In this document: positions 12,929 through 24,619 of the stretch, one piece after another | Numbering within the stretch: the first letter of the stretch is position 1 | Layout: the number at the start of each line of letters is the position of its first letter | DNA from: Phaeoceros laevis | Taxonomy: Eukaryota > Anthocerotophyta > Anthocerotopsida > Notothyladales | Length of the DNA: 64,000 nucleotides | Direction of reading: 5' to 3' | NCBI GenBank assembly: GCA_049999765.1 | Contig: JBNGIQ010009424.1 | Span: 1-64,000 of the forward strand | Made by a program: the position numbers and the translations under genes | The notes under the pieces: model-generated | Told to the model about the DNA's origin: nothing | Databases searched by the model: none | Seen by the model: only the letters and a program-made list of their open reading frames with translations

Positions 12929-15900
12929 ATGCTGTGGTTGAGCAGTCCGCATAAGCACATGTTGGCGAATCTTCGCCTAGCCAGTGGCACCGCTATCCAG
13001 GTGCAGAGTAGCCGGCATGGCTTCTCTGTACCCGATAGGATTGCACGACCGTGTGGCGTGCAAGCCCCGAAGAAATCCTTGAGTTCAGAAGGTGAGCTTC
13101 GCAGCCTGTGCGATCACGGTCAGCTGGACAGCGCCCTGGAAGTTCTGCTGAGGATGGACCAGCAGGGCAGAGTTCCGTCTGTCAACGTCTACAGGTCATT
13201 CCTGAAAGCTTGCGCCAAAAGGAAAGCTCTGGCTGTGGCGAAGCAAGTACATGCTCATTTGATGGAACATGGGATGGAGTCCTTTCTGGTGCTCTGCGAA
13301 GACGTTGTGAACACGTTGGTGAAGTGTGGGGCGCTGAATGATGCACTGGACGTGTTTTGGAGGCTGCCGCACCGTAACGTTTTCTGCTGGACAGCAGTGA
13401 TCACTGGGTTCACCAACGCCGGACAAGCCCAACAGGCTCTGAAAATGTACCAGCAGATGCTAGAGGAGGGTGTGCAGCCAGACACATATACATTTGTGGC
13501 TATAATCAAGGCTTCTGGTAGCATAGCTGACCTGGAAGCAGGCAAGCGCATTCATGCTCAAGCTGTGAAATGCCGGTGTGAATCTGACTTGTTTGTGAAG
13601 ACATGTCTGGTGGACATGTATGCGAAGTGTGGGAGCATTGTGGATGCGCAGGAGGTGTTTGATGGGCTGTCTCAGCGTGATGTGGTCTCATGGAACACAA
13701 TGCTGGCAGCATGTGTTGAGCAGGGTCAAGCTGAAAAAGCCTTTCAGCTGTATGAACAAATGCAGGAGGATGGTGTTAAGCCAAGCAATCGTACGTTTGT
13801 AAGCCTGCTTCAAGCCTGTGGAGTACTTGCAGGAAAAGAACAAGGCATTGTGGTGGATGGGCGATGTACTAAAGTACTTTCGCTGAGACGGGGGGAGGCA
13901 CTGCATGCTGCAGCTCAGAAGAAAGGTTACAGTAAAGATGTATTCGTCGGTAGTTCACTGGTCAGCATGTATGGGAAGTGTGGGAGCATCACAGATGCCC
14001 AGATTGTGTTTGACACCTTGCCCCAGCGGGATTTAGTGACATGGAATTCTATGCTTGCAGCATGCATCGAGCAGAGTGAGCCAGAGAAGGCTTTACAGCT
14101 GTACAAACGGATGTGGAAAGAAAATGTCATTCCAGATCCTAGGACCTTCGTGATAACTCTGCAAGCATGTGGCATGCTTGCTGACTGGAAATACCCTGAT
14201 ATGCCAGATGAGCGATCCACCAAAGTAAAGTCGCTAGCCAAGGTGGTCGAAATCCACGGGGATGCAAGGAGGACAGGTCATGACTCACATGTTTTTGTAG
14301 GTAACGCCCTCGTTAGTATGTATGGGAAGTGTGGTAGCATTGTGGATGCACAGAATGTGTTTGATCAGTTGTCCAAGCGTGATCTGGTTACATGGAATGC
14401 CATGATTGCAGCATATGTTGAGCAGGGAGAGGATCCAAAGAAGGCTTTACAGTTGTACAAATGCATGTTGGAAGGAGGAGTGAGCCCAGACAATCGGACT
14501 TTTGTGAGCGCACTACACGCATGTTGCATGGTTTCAGACATGGAGGACGGTTTCACAGAGGATGGGAGATCAATCACGTTACAGTATCTTAAAAAGGGAA
14601 TAGCGATTCATGCTGATGCTCAAAAAAAGGGATCTCATACAGATGAATTTGTTGGTAGTGCCTTGGTGAGTATGTATGGAAGGTTCGGGTGCATTTCAGA
14701 GGCGCAGACTGTATTTAATGGGTTGTCCCAGCGTGATGTTGTGTCATGGAATGCAATGCTGTCAGCATATCTTGAACAAGGCCATCCAGAGAAGGCTTTG
14801 GAGCTATATGAACTGTTTGGAGAAGAGGGGCTTAATCCAGACAGCCGCACTTTTGTGAGCACACTGCAAGCAATTGGCCAGCTTGCGGAGAACGAAAATC
14901 CTGTTGTGGTGGATGGACAGTTTACCAAACTAAGGTGTTTGAAAATTGGACACAAAGTTCATGCTGATGCTCAAAAATTTGGCAATGATACAAATGCCTT
15001 TGTTGGCAGTACGCTGGTCAGTATGTACGGGAAGTGCGGGAGCATTATAGATGCAGAGAGTGTGTTCAATGGGTTGTCACACCATGATGAGGTGACATGG
15101 ACTGCAATGCTCACTGCATATGTGGGGCAGGGTCAGGGAGACAAGGCTTTGCAGTTGTACAGACGAATGCAAGAGGAAGGGGTGAGCAGGAGTGAGATAA
15201 CAATTGTATGTGTGTTGCAAGCTTGTAGTAAAACAGGAAGCTTGAGCATAATCAGGCAAATTCATAACACTTTTGTCTTGGAAGGGGTTGTTTTGAGCTC
15301 CATTATGGCAAGCACGTTAATTACTGCGTATGGGCGATGTGCAAGCTTGGTGGAAGCCAGGAGCGTTTTTGATGCATTGCCCCAGCCTAATGTCGTGTCC
15401 TGGAATGCATTAATTGCAGCTTATTCCCAACAAGGAAACTTTGGGGCAAGTCTTGATTGTTATGAAAAAATGCAGCTGGCAGGGTCAAATCCAGATGGCG
15501 TTACATTTCTGTTACTTCTCTTTACATGCAGCAGTGTTGGGTCAGTGCATAAAGGGGCTGAGTACTTTGAGTCCATGAGCAGAGATTATGGCATAACCCC
15601 AGAACTTGCACATTTTGTCAGCATGATAGACCTCTTGGGGCGAGCAGGATGCTTCACCAGAGTTGAAGATTTGATGTCGACAATGCCTGTGCAGCCTGAT
15701 CTGGCTATGTGGTTGTGTGTGCTGAGTGCTTGTCGAAAGCACGGGCATTTATTGCTCGCTGAAAGGGCATACAATCAGGCAGTGTGTCTTCAGCCAGAAC
15801 ATCCTGCTGCATACTTGTTAATGTCCAACATCTATGCTGATGCCGGTCATTCGGATCATGCAAGGAAGGTGGAGGACATGAGGCAAATGCAAGGTGCATG

Positions 15901-16129
15901 GAAAAAACCTGGTCAAAGCTGGATAGAGCTCAAGCAGGAAATGCACTCTTTTTTGGTTGGAGACTGTAGTCAACCGCAACAAGAACAGCTTTACGATGTG
16001 TTAATGCGGGCAAGCTTGGAGCTCAAAAATGCTTGGTACGAAATAAAAAGGGATGGTACCGTCAGTGCTGGTGGGGAAGCCTTGTGCCATTTAGAGATGC
16101 CGGCTGTAGCATTTGCAGGAGGGCTGTAA
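12929..16129 (+). CDS. PLS-class pentatricopeptide repeat protein with E/E+ C-terminus and expanded L motifs (paralogue B)
   Basis: Intronless, 1066 residues, ATG at 12929, with a second ATG at 12959 that begins MLANLRLASGTAIQVQSSR, a plausible organelle-targeting peptide. Predicted organellar RNA-binding protein, probably an editing specificity factor. The N-terminal block (LDSALEVLLRMDQQGRVPSV) matches paralogue A and the decayed copy at 3.6 kb. About nine P-L-S triplets follow, with S motifs such as MYGKCGSIVDAQNVFDQLS and P motifs such as DVVSWNAMLSAYLEQG. Four L motifs (near nt 13810, 14161, 14515, 14866) carry the same 16-residue expansion as in paralogue A, with a core like VVDGRCTKVLSL. 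The C-terminus has E motifs (LMSNIYADAG) and E+ (MHSFLVGDCSQPQQEQ) and ends without a DYW domain, so any deaminase would have to act in trans. Confidence 0.92.
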   Translation: MLWLSSPHKHMLANLRLASGTAIQVQSSRHGFSVPDRIARPCGVQAPKKSLSSEGELRSLCDHGQLDSALEVLLRMDQQGRVPSVNVYRSFLKACAKRKALAVAKQVHAHLMEHGMESFLVLCEDVVNTLVKCGALNDALDVFWRLPHRNVFCWTAVITGFTNAGQAQQALKMYQQMLEEGVQPDTYTFVAIIKASGSIADLEAGKRIHAQAVKCRCESDLFVKTCLVDMYAKCGSIVDAQEVFDGLSQRDVVSWNTMLAACVEQGQAEKAFQLYEQMQEDGVKPSNRTFVSLLQACGVLAGKEQGIVVDGRCTKVLSLRRGEALHAAAQKKGYSKDVFVGSSLVSMYGKCGSITDAQIVFDTLPQRDLVTWNSMLAACIEQSEPEKALQLYKRMWKENVIPDPRTFVITLQACGMLADWKYPDMPDERSTKVKSLAKVVEIHGDARRTGHDSHVFVGNALVSMYGKCGSIVDAQNVFDQLSKRDLVTWNAMIAAYVEQGEDPKKALQLYKCMLEGGVSPDNRTFVSALHACCMVSDMEDGFTEDGRSITLQYLKKGIAIHADAQKKGSHTDEFVGSALVSMYGRFGCISEAQTVFNGLSQRDVVSWNAMLSAYLEQGHPEKALELYELFGEEGLNPDSRTFVSTLQAIGQLAENENPVVVDGQFTKLRCLKIGHKVHADAQKFGNDTNAFVGSTLVSMYGKCGSIIDAESVFNGLSHHDEVTWTAMLTAYVGQGQGDKALQLYRRMQEEGVSRSEITIVCVLQACSKTGSLSIIRQIHNTFVLEGVVLSSIMASTLITAYGRCASLVEARSVFDALPQPNVVSWNALIAAYSQQGNFGASLDCYEKMQLAGSNPDGVTFLLLLFTCSSVGSVHKGAEYFESMSRDYGITPELAHFVSMIDLLGRAGCFTRVEDLMSTMPVQPDLAMWLCVLSACRKHGHLLLAERAYNQAVCLQPEHPAAYLLMSNIYADAGHSDHARKVEDMRQMQGAWKKPGQSWIELKQEMHSFLVGDCSQPQQEQLYDVLMRASLELKNAWYEIKRDGTVSAGGEALCHLEMPAVAFAGGL

Positions 16130-17548
16130 CGAACAAGCAATCTGGTCACAGCATATTCTACTGCTGCTCCCCTTTGCTGCACCCGTATCCAGTACCCTGC
16201 CTCCTGAGCCCTATCCTCAACGAGGTACTTGTCGGGTGAACCCATCAGGACCACAAGTTTTGGAACATACTTCGCAGTAATGCTTAGAAGGGCGGCTTTG
16301 TTGGACCTGGGCATGGGTTTGTTCATGATTGTACCAGTTCTGTTCATATTCATGTTCGTGACCAAGAAATAGTGTGGGATTGCTTCCATACGCAGATTAT
16401 TCGAGGGTGGCCAGTGCTTTGCGCAAGAGCTTAAGCAACTTCATGTCGAGGGCGGACGTCCTTTCAAGTTGCTGCAATAAAGTTCAGGTCAGTGCAGGTT
16501 TGAGCGATTCGCAAAGCCTTCTGGGGACTCTCTGTTGAGTGAAAACTCCATGACCGTGACGCAACCAAACTGCACCAGAGTGTCGAATGCTTTAATGGTG
16601 AGCAAGCTTTAAACTGCACCATAGTCTTGTTCGGAGTGAAGTGGAAGAAGCATGTGTCGGAGGCTGTATCTTCCAAGAGTAAGCCCGAGCGGCAAATGAT
16701 CAGAACCGGAGCCGGAAGCTCCCAAGCTTAGCATACGCATTGGGAAGTCAAACAGCCTCGAAATTGTTGCCAGAAGGGAGGCATGTAGCACCCCTTATGT
16801 TGTTTAGCGGGCTCAGAGCATTCTCGCTGTTGTCGATGCTGAGTAGCGTACAAAGAAGTTCATAGATCATGAAGCCTTGGCATAGGCACCTTGGGAAGTC
16901 ATCCACAACGCCTTTGCCCGGCCCCAACTTTGGAGCCTGAGAGCGTGTATTGCCCGTGACAACCAAAATATTTCGGTGCACTGCACCAGGGATAAAAGGT
17001 AGCTAGGATGTTTTGTGCACGGTTTGACCACTGTGTCGGCATAAGAAAACTAGCTAGTCCAGAGTTCCGTCGCTCATCAGGGACAGTGGACCCTCGAGCT
17101 CCCTCAAGCTCCCTCAAGCTGGACGGGACAGGCTTCACTGGACTGACTACTTCGCAGAATTCCTGCCTTTATTACAGCCACTCTTACGGACCATGACCTC
17201 GGCGCCGCAATGACACGCACCAAGTGAGAAGTTCATAAAACCCTGTCGACACTTCGATGTGGTTCACAGACTGCGGTGGTGGTTCTGCGTCCGGCTTCAT
17301 AGGGTTTCTGCCTGCAGCTTCAGCCTGCTTGGTTCTGTAGAGCGGGGTATGATGGCGGGAAGCAAGCACAGGCTAGCCTCTTCATCAACGTGACTGCACT
17401 GTAGGCTTATCTGCTTTGTGCGGCTTCAAGGGAGTGGTCGCCGCGCTGGCGGTTGCTATGCCTAAATGAGACGTATGCCGGTTGTGACTCGTAGATATCT
17501 GTGAAGTTATGCTGCATGAAGCATTGGAGAATGTGAAAAAGCTCCAGC
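16130..17548. other. Intergenic region between PPR gene B and the BTB gene
   Basis: No coding exon recognised. A 10-bp unit CTCCCTCAAG is repeated at about 17099-17118. Confidence 0.4.
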
Positions 17549-18965
17549 ATGGATTTGGACGGAGGAGAGGCAGCGGTATCCGACTTGAGTATGTGCTACC
17601 AGTGTGGACAAGTTTGTGAGAACAGCGTTACCTACTGCCATGCCTGCTACGACCTGAGATCGGAGAGCGATTTCCGCAACGAGCAACGCTGGAGGAACTC
17701 TGAGAGTAATCTTCAGATTGTGGAGGGGAACTTGCAAAAGCAGAGAGCCACCACGCAGCGGCTTGAGCAAATTTTGATGGCGTTCAAGGAGATGTTCTTG
17801 AAAGGAATTCATGCGGATGTTACTATTGAGACTGGAGAGAATGAAACAACACCAGCCCACCGAGCAGTCTTGGTGAGAATCGTCATGTGTCACTATTTTT
17901 TCTCTTGTGGAGGGCACTTCCAACATCTGTGTCGCCTGTATCTGTATAGACCTATTAGCTTTCTGATCTGTCGTTCAAGCTTGCTGTATTGCTCACGCTC
18001 TGATCTCAAGGGTAAAGCTGACCTGCTGTTCGAGACTATAAACTCGGGCTCCATCATGCCGAGTTTGCAGAAACTGCGTGGTGTGGCTTGCTTGGTAAAA
18101 AGTGCTTGTAAGCTTTATGGTTGTGGGAATGTTTTCAACCAGAGAACATCCCTACGTTGCTTTCTTCTTGACCTGTCCTGACATGGCAGGCAATTGGAAA
18201 GACACTTCCGTTGTTTTATGTTTCTCAATCCCCTTTGTGCATCCACTTTCTGCAGTGACCAGCCTTTCATCTATATAGCGTCTCTGTTATGCTCTACCCG
18301 CTCATGTTGAGTCAAGAGTATCGCAAAGCCAAGCTGGGGCTTGAAATTCAAGTTGAGGTGCGAAGTCTGAACATTGTTTAGGTGCCTGGCTTTTTTGCAG
18401 GCAAGCCGGTCACCTGTTTTCAAGGCCATGTTTGAGCACGAGCTGAAGGAGAAGACTTGTGCAGTAGTTCGTGTTGCCGATGTGCCTACGCCTGCAATGC
18501 GGGCTCTCCTACTATTTATTTACACGGGTATCAGATCTCTGCTTCATCAGTAGTAGTTCCTGCAAAGCATCATCGTTTAGATTAAATATTGAATGGTCCC
18601 TGAAGAACTGTTGACTAGATGACTGCTATGGTCTTCCAGGTGAGACCGATGCAAAGGCAATGAAGGAGCATGGCATGGCGTTGCTTGCTGCGGCGCACAA
18701 GTATGATATTCCAGATTTGAAGAGAGTTTGTGAGACGGCAGTGGCTGATGCAGTTAAACCTTACAATGCCCTGGAAACACTTCAGCAGGCCAGAATGTAC
18801 GAGGCCAACTGGCTTAAGAAGGCTTGTGTAGAATGTATAGGAAGGAATGCGAGGCAGGTTGCCTTCACTGATGAGCTTCGTAGGTTCATCTTTAAAGGTG
18901 AGGATCCAGAAGCCGTGTTGGAGATCATACAGAGTATTGCCAATAACTCCCATGTCACCCAATAA
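17549..18965 (+). CDS. BTB/POZ domain protein, At4g08455 type
   Basis: Three exons: 17549-17872, 18401-18527, 18640-18965; 258 residues, all phases consistent. Residues 15-35 hold two CxxC pairs (CYQC ... CHAC), a small zinc-knuckle-like segment also seen in the At4g08455 family, then a coiled-coil-like stretch (about 48-85). The BTB fold runs from about 90 (ADVTIET, PAHRAVLASRSPVFKAMF) to about 190, with FIYTG and LLAAAHKYDIPDLKRVCE as the usual BTB landmarks, then a helical tail. Family knowledge: such BTB proteins are candidate substrate adaptors for CUL3 ubiquitin ligases; the substrate is unknown. The start ATG is the first in the exon, and the Cys pairs lie downstream of it. Confidence 0.88.
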
Positions 18966-21608
18966 CCCCTATACGTGTGCTGCTGTACTGTTGTCTCCCT
19001 GGTGGCAGTAAGTTTCTATTTCTCAAGATAGTCACTCGGACTCACTCCCTTCGGGTTTTTTGGCTCTGAGAATTTTGGCAGGCATGCTGTGAAGAAGGTA
19101 GGTACAGGTGGCAATGTAAAGAAACAAACCAACCTTCCTGTCGAGTGGCTAAAACATTTTTGCCGCGTAACTGTTTGTGGTGTGTCCATTCAAACATTTG
19201 GGGATCTATCCAATGTGGCAAATCGTTTGCAGTCTTGTTTCCTCTCTCTTGCCAGAGAGCTGGCGGCTGCAAAAGTACTGTACATCCAACTTCGGTGTTC
19301 GGAAAGAGTGATGGCAGTGCGCACCACTCTGTTCTTAATCATGTAACTGCAGGTGTGGTGTGATGGAAAACTGAGACAAGCTTTTGAGGTATCGATTTTT
19401 GCACGCTCTTGAAGTTTTTAACACATACTACGCCCAGTTGACATGAAAGGGCTTTTGGCAGTATTCCTAGTTGGCCAGCAATGCATCACAGCCCAGCGAG
19501 GTTGTCTTGCAGACGTCTGTTACTGAGTGGTCCACGCAGGCCAGTACCTATCACAGTGACATGACCATTCCCAGGTTGCACCTAGATGAGATGGCTCTGG
19601 CCGGAACGAAGTATCCTGGGTTTGGATTCCATTAGATTCTACCTCTGCTTCCTGGGCTCTGCTTCCAAATGACCCACCCTTCTGTCACCTTCTACATCGT
19701 GCCACTTCGCTTGCATCACGGCATGTCTACGGCATGGAGCAGCTAGTGGGCAATCGCATGCGTCCCTGATTGGCATTTTGTGCAGGTACAGGATCTGATT
19801 CAATGACATAAGTGAGGATCCTCTGTGCCTATGTGGTATACATATTAGACTATGTGTGCCTATTCGGCCAACTACCAACCGTGGATGCAGGAGGGAGGCT
19901 GCTTCTTGTTTGCGGTAGGTTCATTTTTTCAAGTACGTGCTCGGATGGCTTCCTGTGAATCCCGTCAGATTGAAGGATATACCAGACTACAGTGTCATAT
20001 TATTTTGCTGCAACACGGATGCCGAACCTCTGTTTCCTGAACAAACTGTGGGGCAGTTGGTCCCCCGTAAGTTATTTTCCTCAGATGCGACAAGGCGTGG
20101 ACAGAATCGTCAACGACAGATACATGTAGAGGAAGGAAGCCATCGGAATATCTGTTGATACACATATTAGCCTACTGAGTGGAGCCACATGGAGGTGTAT
20201 GCTGACGCTGCTTGGTCTTCTCTGCCCTTCTTACGAGGAGGTTGGCTGAACGTGGACAGTAGCAGGCACACTAGAGGCGCGTCGCCTGCCGGTGCAACGG
20301 TACGTTCCTGCGTTACAGCCACGACTTAAATTGTGACAGTTGCAGCAGCGAAAAGAAGATCTAACACTTCAGAGATGGGATATGCCAAGCATCTCCCAAG
20401 AAGCAAGCCCCTGATCGGCATAATGTTTGTGTGACAGGCACTGGCAATTGCAGTACGAGAAGGTTCAACCACCAGCAACAGGTGATAATCGTGGGCCGTA
20501 TTTGCAAATTACGCTTATTTTCTATGGCGTATCAACCTGGATTCAAGGCTGTCCGAAGCATTGCAAATAGACAGTGTGTTTCGCAAACGAAGTCCGACAT
20601 CTTGGCTTTCGGATGGGGCCAGATGAGCACTTCAGGGCGTGGTGAGGGGGCCAATCCAGTACGTAAGGTTTGTGTTGGAGGGGCCAATCCGCCTTGTGAG
20701 TGGAGGCCAGTGGGGAAGACTATTTTTAGGATCGAGAAGAAGACGGCGCTTGGCTTATCACAACCGGAAATGCAAGTCGGGGACTCAGATGCTGCCCGAA
20801 CAATAGAGGAATTGTTCCTTGTGTCTCGTTGCAGGGCAGCTACGGACTGAAATTGGAAGATGGGGTCATTCGCATCTATCAGCATGAGGAGATGCGGGTT
20901 GGAACACCTATGCTTCACTGGCCCCACCCTGCCGCCCCGCACCAGCGCCACCACGCTCCTGGGTGAGTTGCTTCCCCAGTAGAAGGGCGGAAGGGGCTTA
21001 GCAGCCACTTGACACATTGGTTTAGCTTAAGTGCAAGGGCAAAGTCGGAGTGCTAGAGGAAATGGGCTTTTCTAAAATGGGGAGGAACTCCTTGAATCTT
21101 CTATGCAAGAAGTAGGAAGCAAGGTAAGGCAAGATCCCACATGGGTGTAGACCCCACTGGCGTGCTTTTTAGGAAGCTCGCCCTGCAATTGGCTCGTTTG
21201 ACTCAAAACGCCTCATCCGGCCCGACATTTTCGGGATGTTGCATTTTGTCTCGGTTCTCCCCAGGATGACCGGCTTTTGCTGCCGTTTACAGTGGAGCAT
21301 CGTGCCTATAAGTGAACCGGCCCACGGACCGCATCCTTCACCGCTAAGTGTTGAATGTTGAATCATGTGCTGGTAATAAGGCAAATTTGTAATCGTACAT
21401 ACACTACAGTAGACCACATATAGAAATTATTTTTATACCAAAATTTCCAAACAAAGTTTTAGCTTAAAATATTGTTAGCGAGGAGTTCCCACATTAAGTG
21501 AAATAGAAGCTGGAAAACCAGGTTGCTGGAAACTTCTTTATTACCTAAAGCAACGCGTTTGGAGAGTGTAAGAAGCCAAGCCACCAAATGTAATGCCCTT
21601 GTGCAAGT
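18966..21608. other. Gene-poor intergenic region
   Basis: Short open stretches occur (19089-19346; 20431-20850, which contains two near-copies of a GANP motif), but nothing resembles a known family. I see no RNA gene. Confidence 0.4.
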
Positions 21609-21655
21609 AATTGATTGATGGATTGATATACAATTGATTGATGGATTGATATACA
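21609..21655. repeat. Tandem minisatellite running into an assembly gap
   Basis: Two copies of a roughly 22-bp unit containing TTGATTGATGGATTGATATACA directly abut the Ns, so the array probably continues in the gap. Confidence 0.85.
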
Positions 21656-21755
21656 NNNNNNNNNNNNNNNNNNNNNNNNNNNNNNNNNNNNNNNNNNNNN
21701 NNNNNNNNNNNNNNNNNNNNNNNNNNNNNNNNNNNNNNNNNNNNNNNNNNNNNNN
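21656..21755. other. Assembly gap (100 N)
   Basis: A run of exactly 100 N, usually a placeholder for a gap of unknown size. Confidence 0.98.
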
Positions 21756-22190
21756 CACGAATCGATATGTTTCCCTTACTAAGTTGAATGAAAATCATAC
21801 CAAAAGTGTAGTAAAAATTTAGCCACAAAAAGTGACTGTATCTAAATTTTTAGTTATATAAAAAGAATAAGTGGGCGACCAAGTCTTCCTCCTCACAGAT
21901 GTCAAACACCTAAAGCAACTTTGCCCTTGGAATCTTGATGAACGATGTAGGGGGCAGCAAACCCTCAAACTCTTAAGCACGAATCGATATGTTTCCCTTA
22001 CTAAGTTGAATGAAAATCATACCAAAAGTGTAGCAAAAATTTAGCCACAAAAAGTAACTGTATCTCAATTTTCAGTTATATAAAAAGAATAAGTGGCCGA
22101 CCAAGTCTTCCTCCTCACAGATGTCAAACACCTAAAGCAACTTTGCCCTTGGAATCTTGATGAACAATGTAGGGGGCAGCAAACCCTCCA
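21756..22190. repeat. Two copies of a 222-bp tandem repeat next to the gap
   Basis: The sequence beginning CACGAATCGATATGTTTCCC at 21756 recurs at 21978 with few substitutions, and both copies extend about 213 bp to GCAGCAAACCCTC. It is AT-rich and noncoding. The gap on its left may hide more copies. Confidence 0.93.
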
Positions 22191-24619
22191 AAAGCGCACG
22201 TGAGGCCAGCCGATCTAGAGCAGTATTGTCCTCTTGGAGATGTCCTCTCTTTCACATCACTTTGGGCGACCTAGGTTACAGCACATCCTTGGGCGACTGT
22301 AAGTCATAGCCCCTCAACACTTCGTTGCTTCAAGCAAGGAATTAGAAACCAAGTGCAGCTGTTAGGCGGTAAGGCTCTGATATCATGTTAGGGGTGTGTG
22401 AATCAAAGTGTGAGCAAGGACATACATGGTTTATATAGGTAGGATATGAGTAGCTTTCCAGGAAACTAAATTGGCACACAAGCACGTTCTAGAATCTACG
22501 ATCAAGGATGAACTTACTCCAACACTTGTCATGTACTACATACCCTTAAACTTGGTTTTTTAGGCACAATATTGATCCGTACCTATGATACTTCTCCTTA
22601 ACAAACTCCTAGCACAAGAAGTCAAAAAAAATATAAGATACGTCTAGCATAAGATAGTATACCTTTAACATCTCTTAGCGTATATTTATGTAAGAGATTC
22701 TTTCCATTCTGTTGACATTAGTTTTTTGTGTCGGCGTGCTCGATTCCTATGTGGCGTCTCCTAGCATGACCTTTCTACTACTACTAGAGCATTGCAACTG
22801 AATGATGTTGTCAAGAGCAGCTGAGATTGACTAAGTGTTTCCTCCAATCCGAGTGTGAAACTTTATTGTCTCTAATTGTCATTTTTTCCATTCGTTGCCT
22901 CACCCCTTTTTGGGTTCCTCACCCTTTGCAACATTGTTACACATCAAAAAATAGGCCATATTAACAGCGCGCTGTAACGTCCTTACAACGATCTTACATC
23001 ACGCTGTAAAAATGTAAGAGCGAAAAACATTGTAATATGGAGTTTTACAGTGCATTACCACAGTCGTTGTTGGTCGCTGCAGAAAAAAACACCAACTAAC
23101 AACGCTCGTTGTTTGTCGTTGTAAATATAACAACGTTGTTACAATGGTTGCCGGGTTGTGCCCGGTTCCATGCCCACATGGCAGATCGCGCCCGTGCTGG
23201 GTTTACTTGGTGAGTGGTGCGTGGTGCACCGACATTGGGGTTTGTGGGTACAGGGTGAAAAGGAGGTCTGTACTTCGGCCACTGCTTATACGCAGGCTGC
23301 GTGGCACTCTCACACGCTCATAAACAAAGGTAGTTGCTTTTGGGTTTCGGGAATTCACCATAAGGGGCCGAGCAGGCTGCGGGTAGGTGCGGCCATGGTC
23401 AAGGGGACGGTTGCCGTACATGGCGGAAGTGCCCGGTGGCACGTGGCTCTCACTCAATGTTGGAGAGACAAGATGTCCACGAGCCCAGTGAAACACTAGC
23501 TTTGGGGCTTGGCTTGTGCCTACGACAAAGCCCGAGCAGGGCTCGTTGTCAGGGTATTAGCATGGTATTGGTGTCCACTTTCCTTGTGATAAGTGCATGT
23601 GTGGTCCCTTGTCCATTTCTGTCCATCTTAATCGTACACATCTTTCTTGGAGGATTTTGTGTGCAATATAAATTGGATGATCGTGGTATTTATAGCTCAT
23701 GTTGTTCATCAAAAGGGCTTTCCAACAAAGTATAGCTTGCCCTCAACACCTATATCAGCTCTAAGATATTAAACTATTAGAGTGTGTCTGCATAGTTTTC
23801 CTAATACTACATAAATGTTCCATTTGCATACATGTTCTGAGAAAATGACCAAAGACAAAGTTGTAGAGGAGAGTTGAGTTACTGAAATATCCTTCAGCCA
23901 TTTAAAATAAACATTGAAATAGATGACCACTGTACAGATCCAGCATGGCGCTTTGGGTGTTCTGCCCGCCCACTTCTTTTTGTTGTAATGACGTAAGGAA
24001 TCTTGCAATCCTATCTCAGAAGAGCCAGCTGGCCGGCTGGTTTCTGCACTGTTACCGTACGCTCCTGATCACTGCTTGCCACACCTCGACTTTGCGTTGT
24101 GGCAGTCCTGATGAATTTCTCAGAGCAACCTTCCTTTCACCCTCCATTCCAATCTTCTCCCACATTTGCAATGGTACAATTCTGCAATTATACAAGTTTG
24201 TAAGCCCTCAGGGGCTTTTTCTCCTCCACTCAGAGCAGCTTTGCAGCGTTCTCTGTACTACATGATCATCCAAAAGGTTAGCTTTAGTTTCGTTGTTGAC
24301 ATTTTAGGCCACTAATTAGCTCCACATTGAGCAGCAAACGGCTCAAGCAGCTTCACATGGTCTCTTGGCCCGCATGCTTACTACTTCTTGTGCATAACAT
24401 TATGAGAATTGAAAATACGTCTAAGCCCTGGAGGTGTCCCTGCGCTTGACAGATCACTTACAAGTAACTAAAGAGTTACCAGTGCATGCCTGAGCAAAGG
24501 CTTACTCTAGCATGAAGGAAGGGTTGCGAGTCTGTCCATGGTAAGTTCAACCTAATAAATCCAGTTCGCCTCAAACGTCCTGAAGGCCTAAAGAATGGAT
24601 GACTACATACATAGATCCA
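22191..24619. other. AT-rich, repeat-like region without genes
   Basis: The composition differs from the flanking gene regions, and no coding exons were seen. The stretch 22940-23150 is rich in TTACA/TGTAA and CAACG/CGTTG words in both orientations, suggesting a degraded mobile element, but no terminal repeats or transposase could be defined. Confidence 0.4.

Noticed and set aside
20431-20850. 139-codon open frame with two GANP-containing near-repeats
   Set aside because: The repeat reflects a short local DNA duplication; no family match and no supporting gene structure.
21459-21828. Open frames across the 100-N gap at 21656
   Set aside because: Artefact of N, on AT-rich repeat sequence.
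22940-23150. TTACA/TGTAA and CAACG/CGTTG-rich block considered as a defined DNA transposon end
   Set aside because: No matching terminal inverted repeats or target-site duplication could be located by eye.
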